DNA of 64,000 bases, taken from Methyloprofundus sp. GTDB lineage: Bacteria > Pseudomonadota > Gammaproteobacteria > Methylococcales > Methylomonadaceae. Positions within the stretch are counted from its first letter, which is position 1. Every line of letters starts with the position of its first letter. Made by a program: the position numbers and the translations under genes. The stretch is from positions 124,001-188,000 of the forward strand of contig AP023240.1 of the NCBI GenBank assembly GCA_016592635.1, written 5' to 3'. The notes under the pieces were generated by a model. It saw only the letters and a list, made by a program, of their open reading frames with translations. It was not told the origin of the DNA and did not search any database. Shown here one piece after another: positions 54,583 to 63,454 of the stretch.

Positions 54583-55242
54583 TTATATTAAGGTTATCTC
54601 ATAACCAGCAATGGTTTGCGAAGGAGGGGCGAGTAATAGGTCGATATCCAAAGTGGAGGAGGGCTTAATTGTTAAGTTGCCTTGCTTTGTTGTAGTGAGA
54701 TATTCTTGTGGGCTAAAAACTCGTTGTGCAAAAATACCGCCTTGTAAGTTGTGTAGTGTTAATTGTAACTGCGGAAGTGCTTGGCTGAATTCGGCATGAT
54801 TTATAAAGCTTACTTGTAAGCGGTAGTCGTTATTTGGGCTTTGTTGTAATGAACTACCGATTGTAGTGAATTCGGTGAGGTTACGATAGGCTGCTAAAGG
54901 GTAGCGGGTGACATGATGCAGGGTTTGTAACCAAGGCCTTATTTGCGCCATTTGCGCGAGTGGGTATCCTATAAAATAATGAATTTGCAATGCTAGCAAG
55001 ATGAGCCCAAATACACTGCCAATTAGCCATGGAATAGGGTGTGATGCCCTTTGTTTTTGCCAAGGGTATGGCGTCTTGTTATTTTCTGGTTTTGCTTTAT
55101 CAATATGAGGGGTGTCTTTTAAGGAGGAGAGGGCATTAAATTTATGCGCACAATTGGCGCAGATAATCATCCCCTGCTTTTTTTTGAGTCGCTTTGAACT
55201 GACCTGTTGGGAGCTGAGGCATTCAGGGCAGCGGGCATACAT
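54583..55242 (-). CDS. Zinc-ribbon DUF3426 membrane protein
   Basis: 219 residues. The N-terminal zinc ribbon has CPEC and CANC pairs (MYARCPECLSSQQ ... MIICANCAHKF), of the MJ0042 type. A membrane helix (IPWLIGSVFGLILLALQIHYF, about 69-89) leads to a periplasmic DUF3426 domain (YRLQVSFINHAEFSQALPQLQLTLHN). It lies four bases after prmA, a conserved pairing in gammaproteobacteria. Function unknown. Confidence 0.85.
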   Translation of the reverse strand: MYARCPECLSSQQVSSKRLKKKQGMIICANCAHKFNALSSLKDTPHIDKAKPENNKTPYPWQKQRASHPIPWLIGSVFGLILLALQIHYFIGYPLAQMAQIRPWLQTLHHVTRYPLAAYRNLTEFTTIGSSLQQSPNNDYRLQVSFINHAEFSQALPQLQLTLHNLQGGIFAQRVFSPQEYLTTTKQGNLTIKPSSTLDIDLLLAPPSQTIAGYEITLI

Positions 55243-55246
55243 AGGC

Positions 55247-56125
55247 TTATTTTTTTAGCCCATCCAGACGACACCAGTCATCTTGAATAATGGGAGGACT
55301 AACTATGAATTTAGTTTGATAGGTGTTGCGAACGGAATCTGCTTGCTCGGTTAGAATGCCGGATAAAACCAGTTGGCCTTGTGATTTTACTAAGGTGCTA
55401 ATATTATCAGATAACTCAATAAGTGGTTTTGCTAAAATATTAGCAAGTACGATATCGGCTTCAAAAGCACTAAATTCTTCGGGCAAGTAGGTTTTTATTT
55501 TAGAGGCAACTTGGTTTTTTTGGGCATTATCAATAGTGGCAGTGAGCGCTTGTGGATCAATATCAATAGCATGCGCTTCTTTGGCTCCTAGTAATATAGC
55601 AGCAACCGCTAAAATACCTGAACCACAACCAAAATCTATCACTGTCTTGCCGGTAACATCATTATTAGCTAGCCACTCTAAGCACAATGCTGTGGTTGGG
55701 TGCGTGCCCGTACCAAATGCTAAGCCAGGGTCAAGAATTAAGCTGACAGTATCGGCAGAATATTGCTCTTGACCAGAAGGGTAGACCCATAAATGTTTAC
55801 CAAAGCACATTGGTTGGTAATGCTCCATCCAAGAGCGTTCCCATGTTTGGTCTGCAAGAACCTCTGCATGCCAGTCAGAAATAATGTCGCTTGTAAATTG
55901 TTGGAAAAGTAAATCTTTGATTAATTCGGGGGTAGCATCTAGCTCAAATAACGCAATAACTTTAGTTTGTTCCCATATTTTGGTTTCACCAATATTGGGT
56001 TCATAAACTGGTTTGGCTGTGGCACTCATATAGGTGACCGAGACGGCTCCTATTTCACTGAAAAAATCAGAAATGGCAGATGCCGAAGATTCGTTGCTAA
56101 TAATTGAGATTTGATGCCAGGCCAT
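55247..56125 (-). CDS. prmA: Ribosomal protein L11 methyltransferase
   Basis: Trimethylates L11. It has 292 residues with an N-terminal substrate-recognition domain (MAWHQISIISNESSASAIS), LILDPGLAFGTGTHPTTALCLEWL, VIDFGCGSGILAVAAILLGA (SAM) and DIVLANILAKPLIEL. It follows accC after a long hairpin and precedes the DUF3426 gene by four bases. Confidence 0.96.
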   Translation of the reverse strand: MAWHQISIISNESSASAISDFFSEIGAVSVTYMSATAKPVYEPNIGETKIWEQTKVIALFELDATPELIKDLLFQQFTSDIISDWHAEVLADQTWERSWMEHYQPMCFGKHLWVYPSGQEQYSADTVSLILDPGLAFGTGTHPTTALCLEWLANNDVTGKTVIDFGCGSGILAVAAILLGAKEAHAIDIDPQALTATIDNAQKNQVASKIKTYLPEEFSAFEADIVLANILAKPLIELSDNISTLVKSQGQLVLSGILTEQADSVRNTYQTKFIVSPPIIQDDWCRLDGLKK

Positions 56126-56202
56126 AATTTAAGATACAAGCGAGTGAATGAGTTGCAGGGTACGGGTATAGCTTGAAGTCGTTAATCTAGGGATGAGAGT
56201 AT

Positions 56203-56252
56203 CATACCCCCCCGAAACTGGCTTGTCTTTTTATCCAGTTTCGGGGGGTATG
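56203..56252 (-). terminator. Long G/C-clamped hairpin after accC
   Basis: atacccccc, gaaactgg and their complement ccagtttc, ggggggtat form a near-perfect stem of about 18 bp with a 13-base loop, starting 13 bases after the accC stop on the minus strand. There is no T-run, so it may work as a 3' stabiliser or a weak terminator between accC and prmA. Confidence 0.65.
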
Positions 56253-56265
56253 GGAGCTTCAATCC

Positions 56266-57609
56266 TTAATTTATGCCTAATTTCTTTTCTAAATAATGAA
56301 TGTTTTGACTGCCTATCGCAAAAGCATTGTCAGCCATAATATCCATTTGTAATGGGATATTGGTTTTAATGCCATCAATCACCATTTCGCTTAAAGCTGT
56401 TTTCATGCGTGCAATAGCGCTGGCTCTATCATCGCCATGAGCAATGAGTTTGCCAATCATGGAGTCATAATAAGGGGGTACTTTATAGCCATTGTAAATA
56501 TGAGTTTCACAACGGATACCAGGGCCACCCGGCATATGGAATAGATCAATAGTGCCAGGGCTAGGCATAAAAGTAACTGGATCTTCAGCGTTTAGACGAC
56601 ACTCAATAGCATGGCCGCGTAGAACGATATCATCCTGTGTGAAAGATAGTGGCTCGCCTGCTGCGATGCGCAGTTGCTCTTTTACAATATCAATGCCGGT
56701 TACCATTTCAGTGACCGGGTGCTCAACTTGTACACGAGTATTCATTTCAATAAAGAAAAATTCACCTCTTTCAAAAAGGAACTCAAAAGTACCTGCCCCT
56801 AAGTAACCTATATCAACACAAGCTTGTGCACAGCGTTCGCCAATAAATTTGCGCTGTTCTTCGGTAATGCCTGGTGCTGGGGCTTCTTCTACCACTTTTT
56901 GGTGGCGACGTTGCATAGAGCAGTCACGCTCCCCTAAATGCACAGCATTACCGTGGGAATCGGCAAGAATCTGGATTTCAATATGGCGCGGATCTTCAAG
57001 GAACTTTTCCATATAGACCGTATCATTACCAAAAAATGAACCTGCTTCTGATTTGGTTAAAGCAATAGAACTGACGAGTGCGCCTTCAGTATGGACGGTA
57101 CGCATACCACGGCCACCACCGCCGCCAGCAGCTTTGATGATGATAGGATAGCCAATTTCTTCAGCCATTCTTAAATTAGTGGCATTGTCATCAGTTAAGG
57201 GTTCGCCATTCCCAGGTACGCAAGGAATGCCCGATGCAATCATGGCTTTCTTAGCTTCAATTTTATCGCCCATGACGCGAATGGTGTCTGCTTCAGGGCC
57301 GACAAAAGTAAAACCGCTTTGTTTTACTTTTTCAGAGAACGCTGCGCTTTCTGCCAAAAAACCATAGCCAGGGTGAATGGCTTCGGCATCAGTTACCTCC
57401 GCAGCACTAATAATGGCAGGGATATTTAAGTAACTATCAGCAGAAGCAGCAGGGCCGATACAAATAGCTTCATCTGCTAAACGTACGTGTTTTAAATCAC
57501 GATCTGCACTGGAATACACCGCAACCGTTTTAATACCTAATTCGCGACAAGCGCGTAAAATACGCAGGGCAATTTCACCGCGATTGGCGATAACAAGTTT
57601 ATCGAACAT
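56266..57609 (-). CDS. accC: Biotin carboxylase, acetyl-CoA carboxylase subunit
   Basis: ATP-grasp subunit that carboxylates biotin on AccB, the first step of fatty-acid synthesis. It has 447 residues: [29 protein letters not shown], the glycine loop [11 protein letters not shown] (about 164-174), [16 protein letters not shown] with the catalytic Arg, and a C-terminal domain. It follows accB by 18 bases. The accBC pair is downstream of aroQ, as in most gammaproteobacteria. Confidence 0.97.
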   Translation of the reverse strand: MFDKLVIANRGEIALRILRACRELGIKTVAVYSSADRDLKHVRLADEAICIGPAASADSYLNIPAIISAAEVTDAEAIHPGYGFLAESAAFSEKVKQSGFTFVGPEADTIRVMGDKIEAKKAMIASGIPCVPGNGEPLTDDNATNLRMAEEIGYPIIIKAAGGGGGRGMRTVHTEGALVSSIALTKSEAGSFFGNDTVYMEKFLEDPRHIEIQILADSHGNAVHLGERDCSMQRRHQKVVEEAPAPGITEEQRKFIGERCAQACVDIGYLGAGTFEFLFERGEFFFIEMNTRVQVEHPVTEMVTGIDIVKEQLRIAAGEPLSFTQDDIVLRGHAIECRLNAEDPVTFMPSPGTIDLFHMPGGPGIRCETHIYNGYKVPPYYDSMIGKLIAHGDDRASAIARMKTALSEMVIDGIKTNIPLQMDIMADNAFAIGSQNIHYLEKKLGIN

Positions 57610-57627
57610 GGTTTTACCTCGCTGTGA

Positions 57628-58074
57628 TTATTCTATGATGAATAGGGCTTGATCATATTCAACGGGCTGTGCATTCTCGATTAAGATTTGCTTGATAGTG
57701 CCGCTCTTATCCGCTTCAATTTGATTCAGAATTTTCATCGCTTCAATAATGCAAAGTGTATCGCCTTCTTTAACTGAATGACCTACTTCAACAAACGGTG
57801 CCGAGCCAGGTGATGCAGAGCGGTAAAAAGTACCGACCATAGGAGATTTAACTGCATGGCCTGTTGGCTCGCTAGGTGCCGCCGGTTCAGCTGCCGCTGG
57901 TGCAGCCACTGCAGCAGGTGCTACTGCTGCAGCATAAGCTGCTGGTGCCATAGGTGCTGCTGCACTAGAATAACGGTTAATGCGGACAGACTCTTCACCT
58001 TCAGTAATTTCAATTTCAGCAATATCGGATGCTTCAATAATTTCGATAAGTTTTTTTATTTTTCTAATATCCAC
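57628..58074 (-). CDS. accB: Biotin carboxyl carrier protein
   Basis: Biotinyl subunit of acetyl-CoA carboxylase. It has 148 residues: an N-terminal dimer-like region ([18 protein letters not shown]), an Ala/Pro-rich linker (about residues 40-72), and the biotinyl domain with Lys114 in EAMKI as the attachment site. It lies between aroQ and accC. Confidence 0.97.
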   Translation of the reverse strand: MDIRKIKKLIEIIEASDIAEIEITEGEESVRINRYSSAAAPMAPAAYAAAVAPAAVAAPAAAEPAAPSEPTGHAVKSPMVGTFYRSASPGSAPFVEVGHSVKEGDTLCIIEAMKILNQIEADKSGTIKQILIENAQPVEYDQALFIIE

Positions 58075-58077
58075 GAT

Positions 58078-58524
58078 TTATTTTCTCTCGAGTAGTGTCT
58101 GATGTGCGGCTTGTAAAGCCAATTCGTATCCGGTTGCCCCAAGTCCACTGATGATTCCCTCTGCAATATCAGAGAAATAGGAGTGTTTGCGAAACGGCTC
58201 CCGTGCATGGACATTGGATAGATGGACTTCTATAAACGGAATTTTTGTTGCTAATAAAGCATCGCGAATGGCGACGCTGGTATGGGTAAAAGCGGCAGGG
58301 TTGATGATGATGAAATCTACATGCTCAGCAAAAGCTTGGTGAATCAGCTCAACAATTTCATGTTCAGCATTATTTTGATGAAAGTTAAGCTGATGTCCAG
58401 TTTGTTTGGCATATGCTTCGGCAGTCGCTTGAATATCACTTAAGGTTTTATTGCCATAATGTCCAGGTTCGCGAACACCAAGTAGGTTGAGATTAGGGCC
58501 ATTCAGAATAGTGATTTTTGCCAT
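58078..58524 (-). CDS. aroQ: 3-dehydroquinate dehydratase, type II
   Basis: Shikimate-pathway enzyme. The start [16 protein letters not shown] (ATG 58524) matches the family; an upstream in-frame ATG at 58536 adds four residues. It has 148 residues with REPGHYG, the [15 protein letters not shown] segment, [17 protein letters not shown] and [20 protein letters not shown]. It lies three bases before accB, so the three are cotranscribed. Confidence 0.95.
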   Translation of the reverse strand: MAKITILNGPNLNLLGVREPGHYGNKTLSDIQATAEAYAKQTGHQLNFHQNNAEHEIVELIHQAFAEHVDFIIINPAAFTHTSVAIRDALLATKIPFIEVHLSNVHAREPFRKHSYFSDIAEGIISGLGATGYELALQAAHQTLLERK

Positions 58525-58680
58525 GCCAAAGATCATTGTCGTGTTTTATTAATAATTATCTGCTAATTTTGCCTAATTTGTAAGGTTTTGTCCAGATATA
58601 AGTTATTTAGCAACAGTTCGCGACAAAACTGGCGGTTTTTTTAAGAGTTTTTTAATGTTTTGTTTTTTAGAATTAACGGG

Positions 58681-59211
58681 TTAATTTAAGGGTATTAAGG
58701 GAGTAATTTGCTCGCGGAGTTCCTTTTTAGTTAAATCCCCTGGATGTTGATAGATGATCTGGTTACTTGGGTTTACTATCAGAGTATAGGGAACCACTTT
58801 CATAGAGTTTCCTAGTTGGACTACTAGTTCCTCACCATTTTCTTCGGCAATTAGTATTGGATAATTGATGTTTAACGTCTTTAGATAGTCAACAACTAGG
58901 TCGGTTTTATCAATAGCAATACCAATAAATTGTACATTTTTATCAGCATATTTTTTTTGTAGCTCTATAAAGCCGGGAATTTCATCTAAGCAAGGGGGGC
59001 ACCATGTTGCCCAAAAGTTAATGATTAAAATTTTACCCTGCCAATTAGAAATGGGCTGTTTTACGCCTCTTACATCAGGTAAGGAAAAGTGAGGTAATAA
59101 TACTTTAGTGGTCGTTTGTGCTGTTTGTTGCTTCTGTTTTTGGTGCTGAGCAAATAAAGTACTGATCAGAGCTAAACCAATAAAAATAAAGATAATAAAT
59201 GATTTCTGCAT
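58681..59211 (-). CDS. TlpA/ResA-like thioredoxin
   Basis: 176-residue membrane-anchored periplasmic thiol oxidoreductase. An N-terminal hydrophobic anchor (FIIFIFIGLALISTLFA) precedes a thioredoxin fold with the redox motif WCPPC in NFWATWCPPCLDEIPGF. The cis-proline appears in VVPYTLIVNPSNQI. It lies six bases after the HD-GYP gene. Such proteins support cytochrome c maturation or disulfide reduction; the DsbD gene upstream could supply electrons. Confidence 0.9.
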   Translation of the reverse strand: MQKSFIIFIFIGLALISTLFAQHQKQKQQTAQTTTKVLLPHFSLPDVRGVKQPISNWQGKILIINFWATWCPPCLDEIPGFIELQKKYADKNVQFIGIAIDKTDLVVDYLKTLNINYPILIAEENGEELVVQLGNSMKVVPYTLIVNPSNQIIYQHPGDLTKKELREQITPLIPLN

Positions 59212-59217
59212 CAGGCG

Positions 59218-60306
59218 TTAAAGAGAGAGATATTCGTTGAGTAAATCAGTATGAGTACTATCATCGGTATAAGTGTTTTTTATTTCTAGAATAGCAGGTA
59301 GTGAATGAATAAATAATTCGACTAACGAAGGGTCAAAATGTTTACCTGATTCTTCCTTGATTAATTCCAAGGCGCTTTCTGTCGACCATGCTTTTTTATA
59401 AGGGCGTTCCATGGTGAGTGCATCAAACACGTCAACGATCGCGACAATACGCCCATATAGGTGAATATCTGAACCTTTTAAACTATTCGGATAACCCGTT
59501 CCATCCCATTTTTCATGGTGGTTGATGGCAATAATACTAGCTTGTTGTAATAATTTATTTTTAGAACGGCTTAGTATCTTTTCGCCAATGCTAGTATGTT
59601 GCTTCATGGTCTCCCATTCTTTGCCATCCAAACGCCCTGGCTTCAGTAAAATTTTATCAGGAATGCCAATTTTACCCACATCATGCATAGGGGCGGCATA
59701 GAGAAGGTGTTCGGCTTCAGTATCACTCATGCCCATTGCTTTAGCTAGGCATTGCGAATAGTGGCCTACGCGAATAGTATGCATGCCTGTTTCAGAATCC
59801 CGAAATTCGGCTGCATAACCTAAACATTCAATAATCTCTGTTTGCGACTCTTTGAGTTCTTGATTGCGTTGTTCTACAGTATTCAGGATGGTTTCCGAGT
59901 AACTACGCAATTCTAATGAAGCAAGTCGATCCATAAGCAGGTGCGACATGCGGTATAAAAATTCGGTTGGTTCAATAGGGGTGTTGATGAAATCTTTGGC
60001 GGCACTATCTAAAGGTGGGACACCATCGCTCGGGTTGTGCAGATAAAAGACGGGAATAAGGTCATCGCTTGTTTCTAAGGCACATAACTGGGTGGTGAGT
60101 TCTGTTAAGCTTAAATTAGCTAAGGGGCTAAAGATAATGAGGTCGGGTTTAAGGCTTTGACATGCTGCGGTAATTGTTTGGGCATTATCAGTGCTCTCAA
60201 CTTTGTAAAACTGGTTAGCTTTTAGTAGTTCATTAATGCTGTCTAAAGGCTCAGAACTAATCAGTAGAATATTTGCATCAGTAATATCAATAAGATCTTT
60301 AATCAT
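59218..60306 (-). CDS. HD-GYP phosphodiesterase with degenerate receiver domain
   Basis: 362 residues. The N-terminal 125 residues fold like a response-regulator receiver (ILLISSEPLDS, LKPDLIIFSPLANLS), but the phosphate-accepting Asp appears replaced by Ser60, so regulation by phosphorylation is unlikely. The HD-GYP domain (about 160-345) has HD at 208-209 (PMHDVGKIGIPD), HHEKWDGTGYP (GYP 271-273) and the metal-binding His residues. Expected to degrade cyclic-di-GMP. It sits between dsbD and the TlpA gene, with short gaps. Confidence 0.88.
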   Translation of the reverse strand: MIKDLIDITDANILLISSEPLDSINELLKANQFYKVESTDNAQTITAACQSLKPDLIIFSPLANLSLTELTTQLCALETSDDLIPVFYLHNPSDGVPPLDSAAKDFINTPIEPTEFLYRMSHLLMDRLASLELRSYSETILNTVEQRNQELKESQTEIIECLGYAAEFRDSETGMHTIRVGHYSQCLAKAMGMSDTEAEHLLYAAPMHDVGKIGIPDKILLKPGRLDGKEWETMKQHTSIGEKILSRSKNKLLQQASIIAINHHEKWDGTGYPNSLKGSDIHLYGRIVAIVDVFDALTMERPYKKAWSTESALELIKEESGKHFDPSLVELFIHSLPAILEIKNTYTDDSTHTDLLNEYLSL

Positions 60307-60321
60307 CTCGGCACTCCTTTA

Positions 60322-62556
60322 TTATTGCAGGTTGAATAAGTGGCGCATAAACGTGCCTGCATCTTGATAGCCAAGCACTCTGGCTTCTTCCTGTTCTTGT
60401 TGGCTGTTGTTAAAAAACAATATAGCAGGTGGGCCAAATATATTAAAGGATTTTAATAGCGCTTGATGCTCGGTGTTATTGGCAGTGACATCGGCTTGCA
60501 ATAGCACAAATCGAGCTAATTGTTGCTGCACTTCAGGATTGCTTAATGTATAGGCTTCCATCTCTTTACAGCTAATGCACCAGTCGGCGTAAAAATCTAG
60601 CATGACAGGCTTGCCTTGTTGCTGAGCACTTTGTAGTTCCTGTTGCAAATCAGCTAAAGAATTTATTTGTTTAAAGTGTAATGGCTGTGTGGCTTGATTG
60701 CCAGTCGCATTAAGCGCTATGCCTTTCAGTGGCTGTAGCGGATTAGTTGTACCAGCTGCCAAGCCGACTAAAATCAGCAAGCCATAGCTTAATAAAATAA
60801 CACCAAAACCTTTCCATAATTTATGCCAGCCACTATCGACTTCAGGCAACGGGTCTAAGGTGCGTAAGTAAATGGCAGGAATAATACATAGCGTAGCCCA
60901 TAACAACATGGTGATTTCAGGGGCAGCCACCCGCTCAAGCATCCAGACGGCAACCGCTAGCATTAGTACCCCAAACACAGATTTGCTGACATTGAGCCAA
61001 TGTCCTGCTTTCGGCAATAAGCTCCCTGCAGAAGCGCCGATAATTAATAGCGGTACGCCCATGCCCATACCCATCACAAATAATGCTGAACCACCAAGTA
61101 TTACATCACCTGTTTGCCCGATATACATCAGTGCCGCTGCTAAAGGCGCGGCTACACACGGGCCGACAATTAACGAAGACAAAGCGCCCATAATCGCCGC
61201 ACCAAGGAAGGAGCCATCACGGCTATTGTCACTAGCATTATGTAAGCGTGCTTGTATTGACTTGGGTAATTCCAAGTTATAAAAACCAAACATGGCTAAA
61301 GATAATAAGACGAATATGGCGCTAAAGGTATAGATGATCCAAGGAGCCTGAAAAGTGGCCTGCAAGTTGCTGCCAAATAATGCGGCCAGTATGCCAAATA
61401 CGGTATAGGTGATTGCAGAGGCCAACACGAAACTTAAAGACAATAAAAAAGCTTTGCGAGTACTGACATCCTTGCCCTGGCCAACAATAATACCTGATAA
61501 AATCGGTACCATTGGGAATACGCAGGGTGTAAAAGCAAGCAGTAAGCCAAAGCCAAAAAAGCTTAATAAAGTCAGGGCAAAGCTATCATGTTGCAGTGAA
61601 TTGATGATTTGACTTTGTTCGGAAACAGCTTGTTTGCTTGTTTGTGCTACAGTACTGCTTAGTCGTGTCTCAGTCATGGCAGGTAACCATAAGTCAATGG
61701 TTTGCTCCATGGGAGGGTAGCATACGCCACGTTCCGCACAGCCTTGAAAGTTAGCTTTTAGCTTTATGCCCTGCGCTGTTATATCCATGCGTGCCAAGGG
61801 GATATTAATACTTAGGGTGTTATGTAATATTTCTACATCACCAAAAGCTTCATCATATTTGGGCGTGCCGCGTGGAATGTTATAAGGAAGCAGTTGGGTA
61901 TTGCTTGTATCTAAAAGCTGTAACTGAATTTTTTCTCTATAGAGATAATAACCCTCGGCAATTTGCCAAGTGACTTGCAAGGTTTGTCCATCGATGACAC
62001 TTGCGTTAAATTGAAATGCTTGCTCAGCAGGCAATAGCTGATCTTCAAATAAGTTTAAACCGAGTTTAAATCCACTGCCGAGTTGTTTTAATGAGCTAAA
62101 AATATCCTTAGACTGTGACTCTTGGCTGGGTAACTCTATAGTCAGTAAGGTGCTTTGTGGTGGGTAACAGATGCCTAAATCAGCGCAACCTTGGTGTTTG
62201 AGTAATAAAGAAAGTGTTTGTGCTGTCTTCGGACGGACTAAGCTTAGCAAGCTATCTATTTGATTACGGTATATGGCTACATCGCCAAAATATTTATCAC
62301 TTTTGATTTTGCCTGGCGGTAAATCGGTATGCTTAATGCTGATGCCATCAGTTTTGGATGCAAAAGCCATTTTATTACGATATAAATAATAACCTTGGGC
62401 AATTTGCCATGAGACTTGCACTTGGCCGTCTTGAGTCGCTTTCGCGGTTACTTTGAATGCTTGTTCTTGAGGCAGGATATCCGCAGGGTTAATGGCAAAA
62501 GCGAGTGGTTTGCAGAGTAGCAAAAATAAGAACAGAAATGGATTAAGGTAATGCAT
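60322..62556 (-). CDS. dsbD: DsbD thiol:disulfide interchange protein with two N-terminal sensor domains
   Basis: Carries electrons from cytoplasmic thioredoxin across the membrane. I start at ATG 62556 (MHYLNPFLFLFLLLCKP, a signal peptide), not at the upstream 62703. The N-terminal DsbD alpha domain occurs twice in tandem (about residues 22-160 and 167-300): each has QAF, WQIA(Q/E)GYYLYR, and a Cys pair in CADLGICYPP and CAERGVCYPP. Then eight membrane helices carry FTPCVFPMVP and IVGPCVAAPLAA, and the C-terminal thioredoxin domain has DWCISCKEME. The usual enzyme has a single alpha domain. The gene heads a dsbD-HD-GYP-TlpA cluster. Confidence 0.93.
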   Translation of the reverse strand: MHYLNPFLFLFLLLCKPLAFAINPADILPQEQAFKVTAKATQDGQVQVSWQIAQGYYLYRNKMAFASKTDGISIKHTDLPPGKIKSDKYFGDVAIYRNQIDSLLSLVRPKTAQTLSLLLKHQGCADLGICYPPQSTLLTIELPSQESQSKDIFSSLKQLGSGFKLGLNLFEDQLLPAEQAFQFNASVIDGQTLQVTWQIAEGYYLYREKIQLQLLDTSNTQLLPYNIPRGTPKYDEAFGDVEILHNTLSINIPLARMDITAQGIKLKANFQGCAERGVCYPPMEQTIDLWLPAMTETRLSSTVAQTSKQAVSEQSQIINSLQHDSFALTLLSFFGFGLLLAFTPCVFPMVPILSGIIVGQGKDVSTRKAFLLSLSFVLASAITYTVFGILAALFGSNLQATFQAPWIIYTFSAIFVLLSLAMFGFYNLELPKSIQARLHNASDNSRDGSFLGAAIMGALSSLIVGPCVAAPLAAALMYIGQTGDVILGGSALFVMGMGMGVPLLIIGASAGSLLPKAGHWLNVSKSVFGVLMLAVAVWMLERVAAPEITMLLWATLCIIPAIYLRTLDPLPEVDSGWHKLWKGFGVILLSYGLLILVGLAAGTTNPLQPLKGIALNATGNQATQPLHFKQINSLADLQQELQSAQQQGKPVMLDFYADWCISCKEMEAYTLSNPEVQQQLARFVLLQADVTANNTEHQALLKSFNIFGPPAILFFNNSQQEQEEARVLGYQDAGTFMRHLFNLQ

Positions 62557-62895
62557 GCGTGTGTGTTGATTTAAAAGGGCGGTAAAAGTGCTCGAAAAAG
62601 GTGCTGATTTTAGCAATGGAATATACAAATAGTTGAGAAACTTATTCGATGTGCTAACTAGAATTAGGGTGATATTAACATAAGCGGCGTTACGCCTGCA
62701 CAATTTTGATCAGTATGTTATGTTGTATGTAACGATTAAATATGCAACATGAATAATTTATGAGTGACTGCTAAAGAAACTATTTGTTAATTTTGAAAAA
62801 GTCCTCATTATAGTTCAAATAGATAAAATGCAACCGATAGCCTACGTTCAGAAAAAGGTAGGCTGCCATTAAATTTGATTAACTACGGCAATACT

Positions 62896-63333
62896 ATGAA
62901 CCCAGTACAACTTGTTTTTTTAGCTTTCGTTACTATTCCTTTTATAGAAATTTATTTGCTATTGCAAATTGGCGGTATTGTTGGAGTATTTCCGACGATC
63001 CTTTTGGTAGTCACAACTGCAATCATAGGTGCTGGCTTACTAAGGCAGCAAGGCTTAGCAACTTTTCAGCGCTTTCAAGAAGGTTTGGCAAAAGGCGAGA
63101 TACCTGCTTACGAAATGGTTGAGGGGCCTATTTTATTGGTGGGTGGTGCATTATTATTAACCCCTGGTTTTTTTACAGATGTGATTGGTTTTGCTTGCTT
63201 GATTCCACAGGCACGTAAAAGAATTGCGCAATATATTATTGAAAAGCGCTTGGTGCAAGCGGGTGTGGCGCCGCAACAACAGCAAAAAGCGCAGCCTGAT
63301 GTGATTGAGGGGGAATTTAATCGGGAGGATTGA
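62896..63333 (+). CDS. fxsA: FxsA family protein
   Basis: 145-residue membrane protein of the FxsA type: three to four hydrophobic segments (PVQLVFLAFVTIPFIEIYLLL, VFPTILLVVTTAIIGAGLLR, GGALLLTPGFFTDVIGFACLI) and a polar tail. Homologues relieve phage T7 exclusion in E. coli; the normal role is unknown. I use ATG 62896; a TTG at 62875 is in frame. It is divergent from dsbD. Confidence 0.88.
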   Translation: MNPVQLVFLAFVTIPFIEIYLLLQIGGIVGVFPTILLVVTTAIIGAGLLRQQGLATFQRFQEGLAKGEIPAYEMVEGPILLVGGALLLTPGFFTDVIGFACLIPQARKRIAQYIIEKRLVQAGVAPQQQQKAQPDVIEGEFNRED

Positions 63334-63454
63334 AGGATCTGCTTTTTCGCTTTTCTTTTTAATTTTAGTGCTCTTAATTGTTGGGTAGATATCTATAGAT
63401 ATTTTGGAGGTGATTTATTATATTTATAAGGCTAAATCCAAAGAGGGGCAATAA

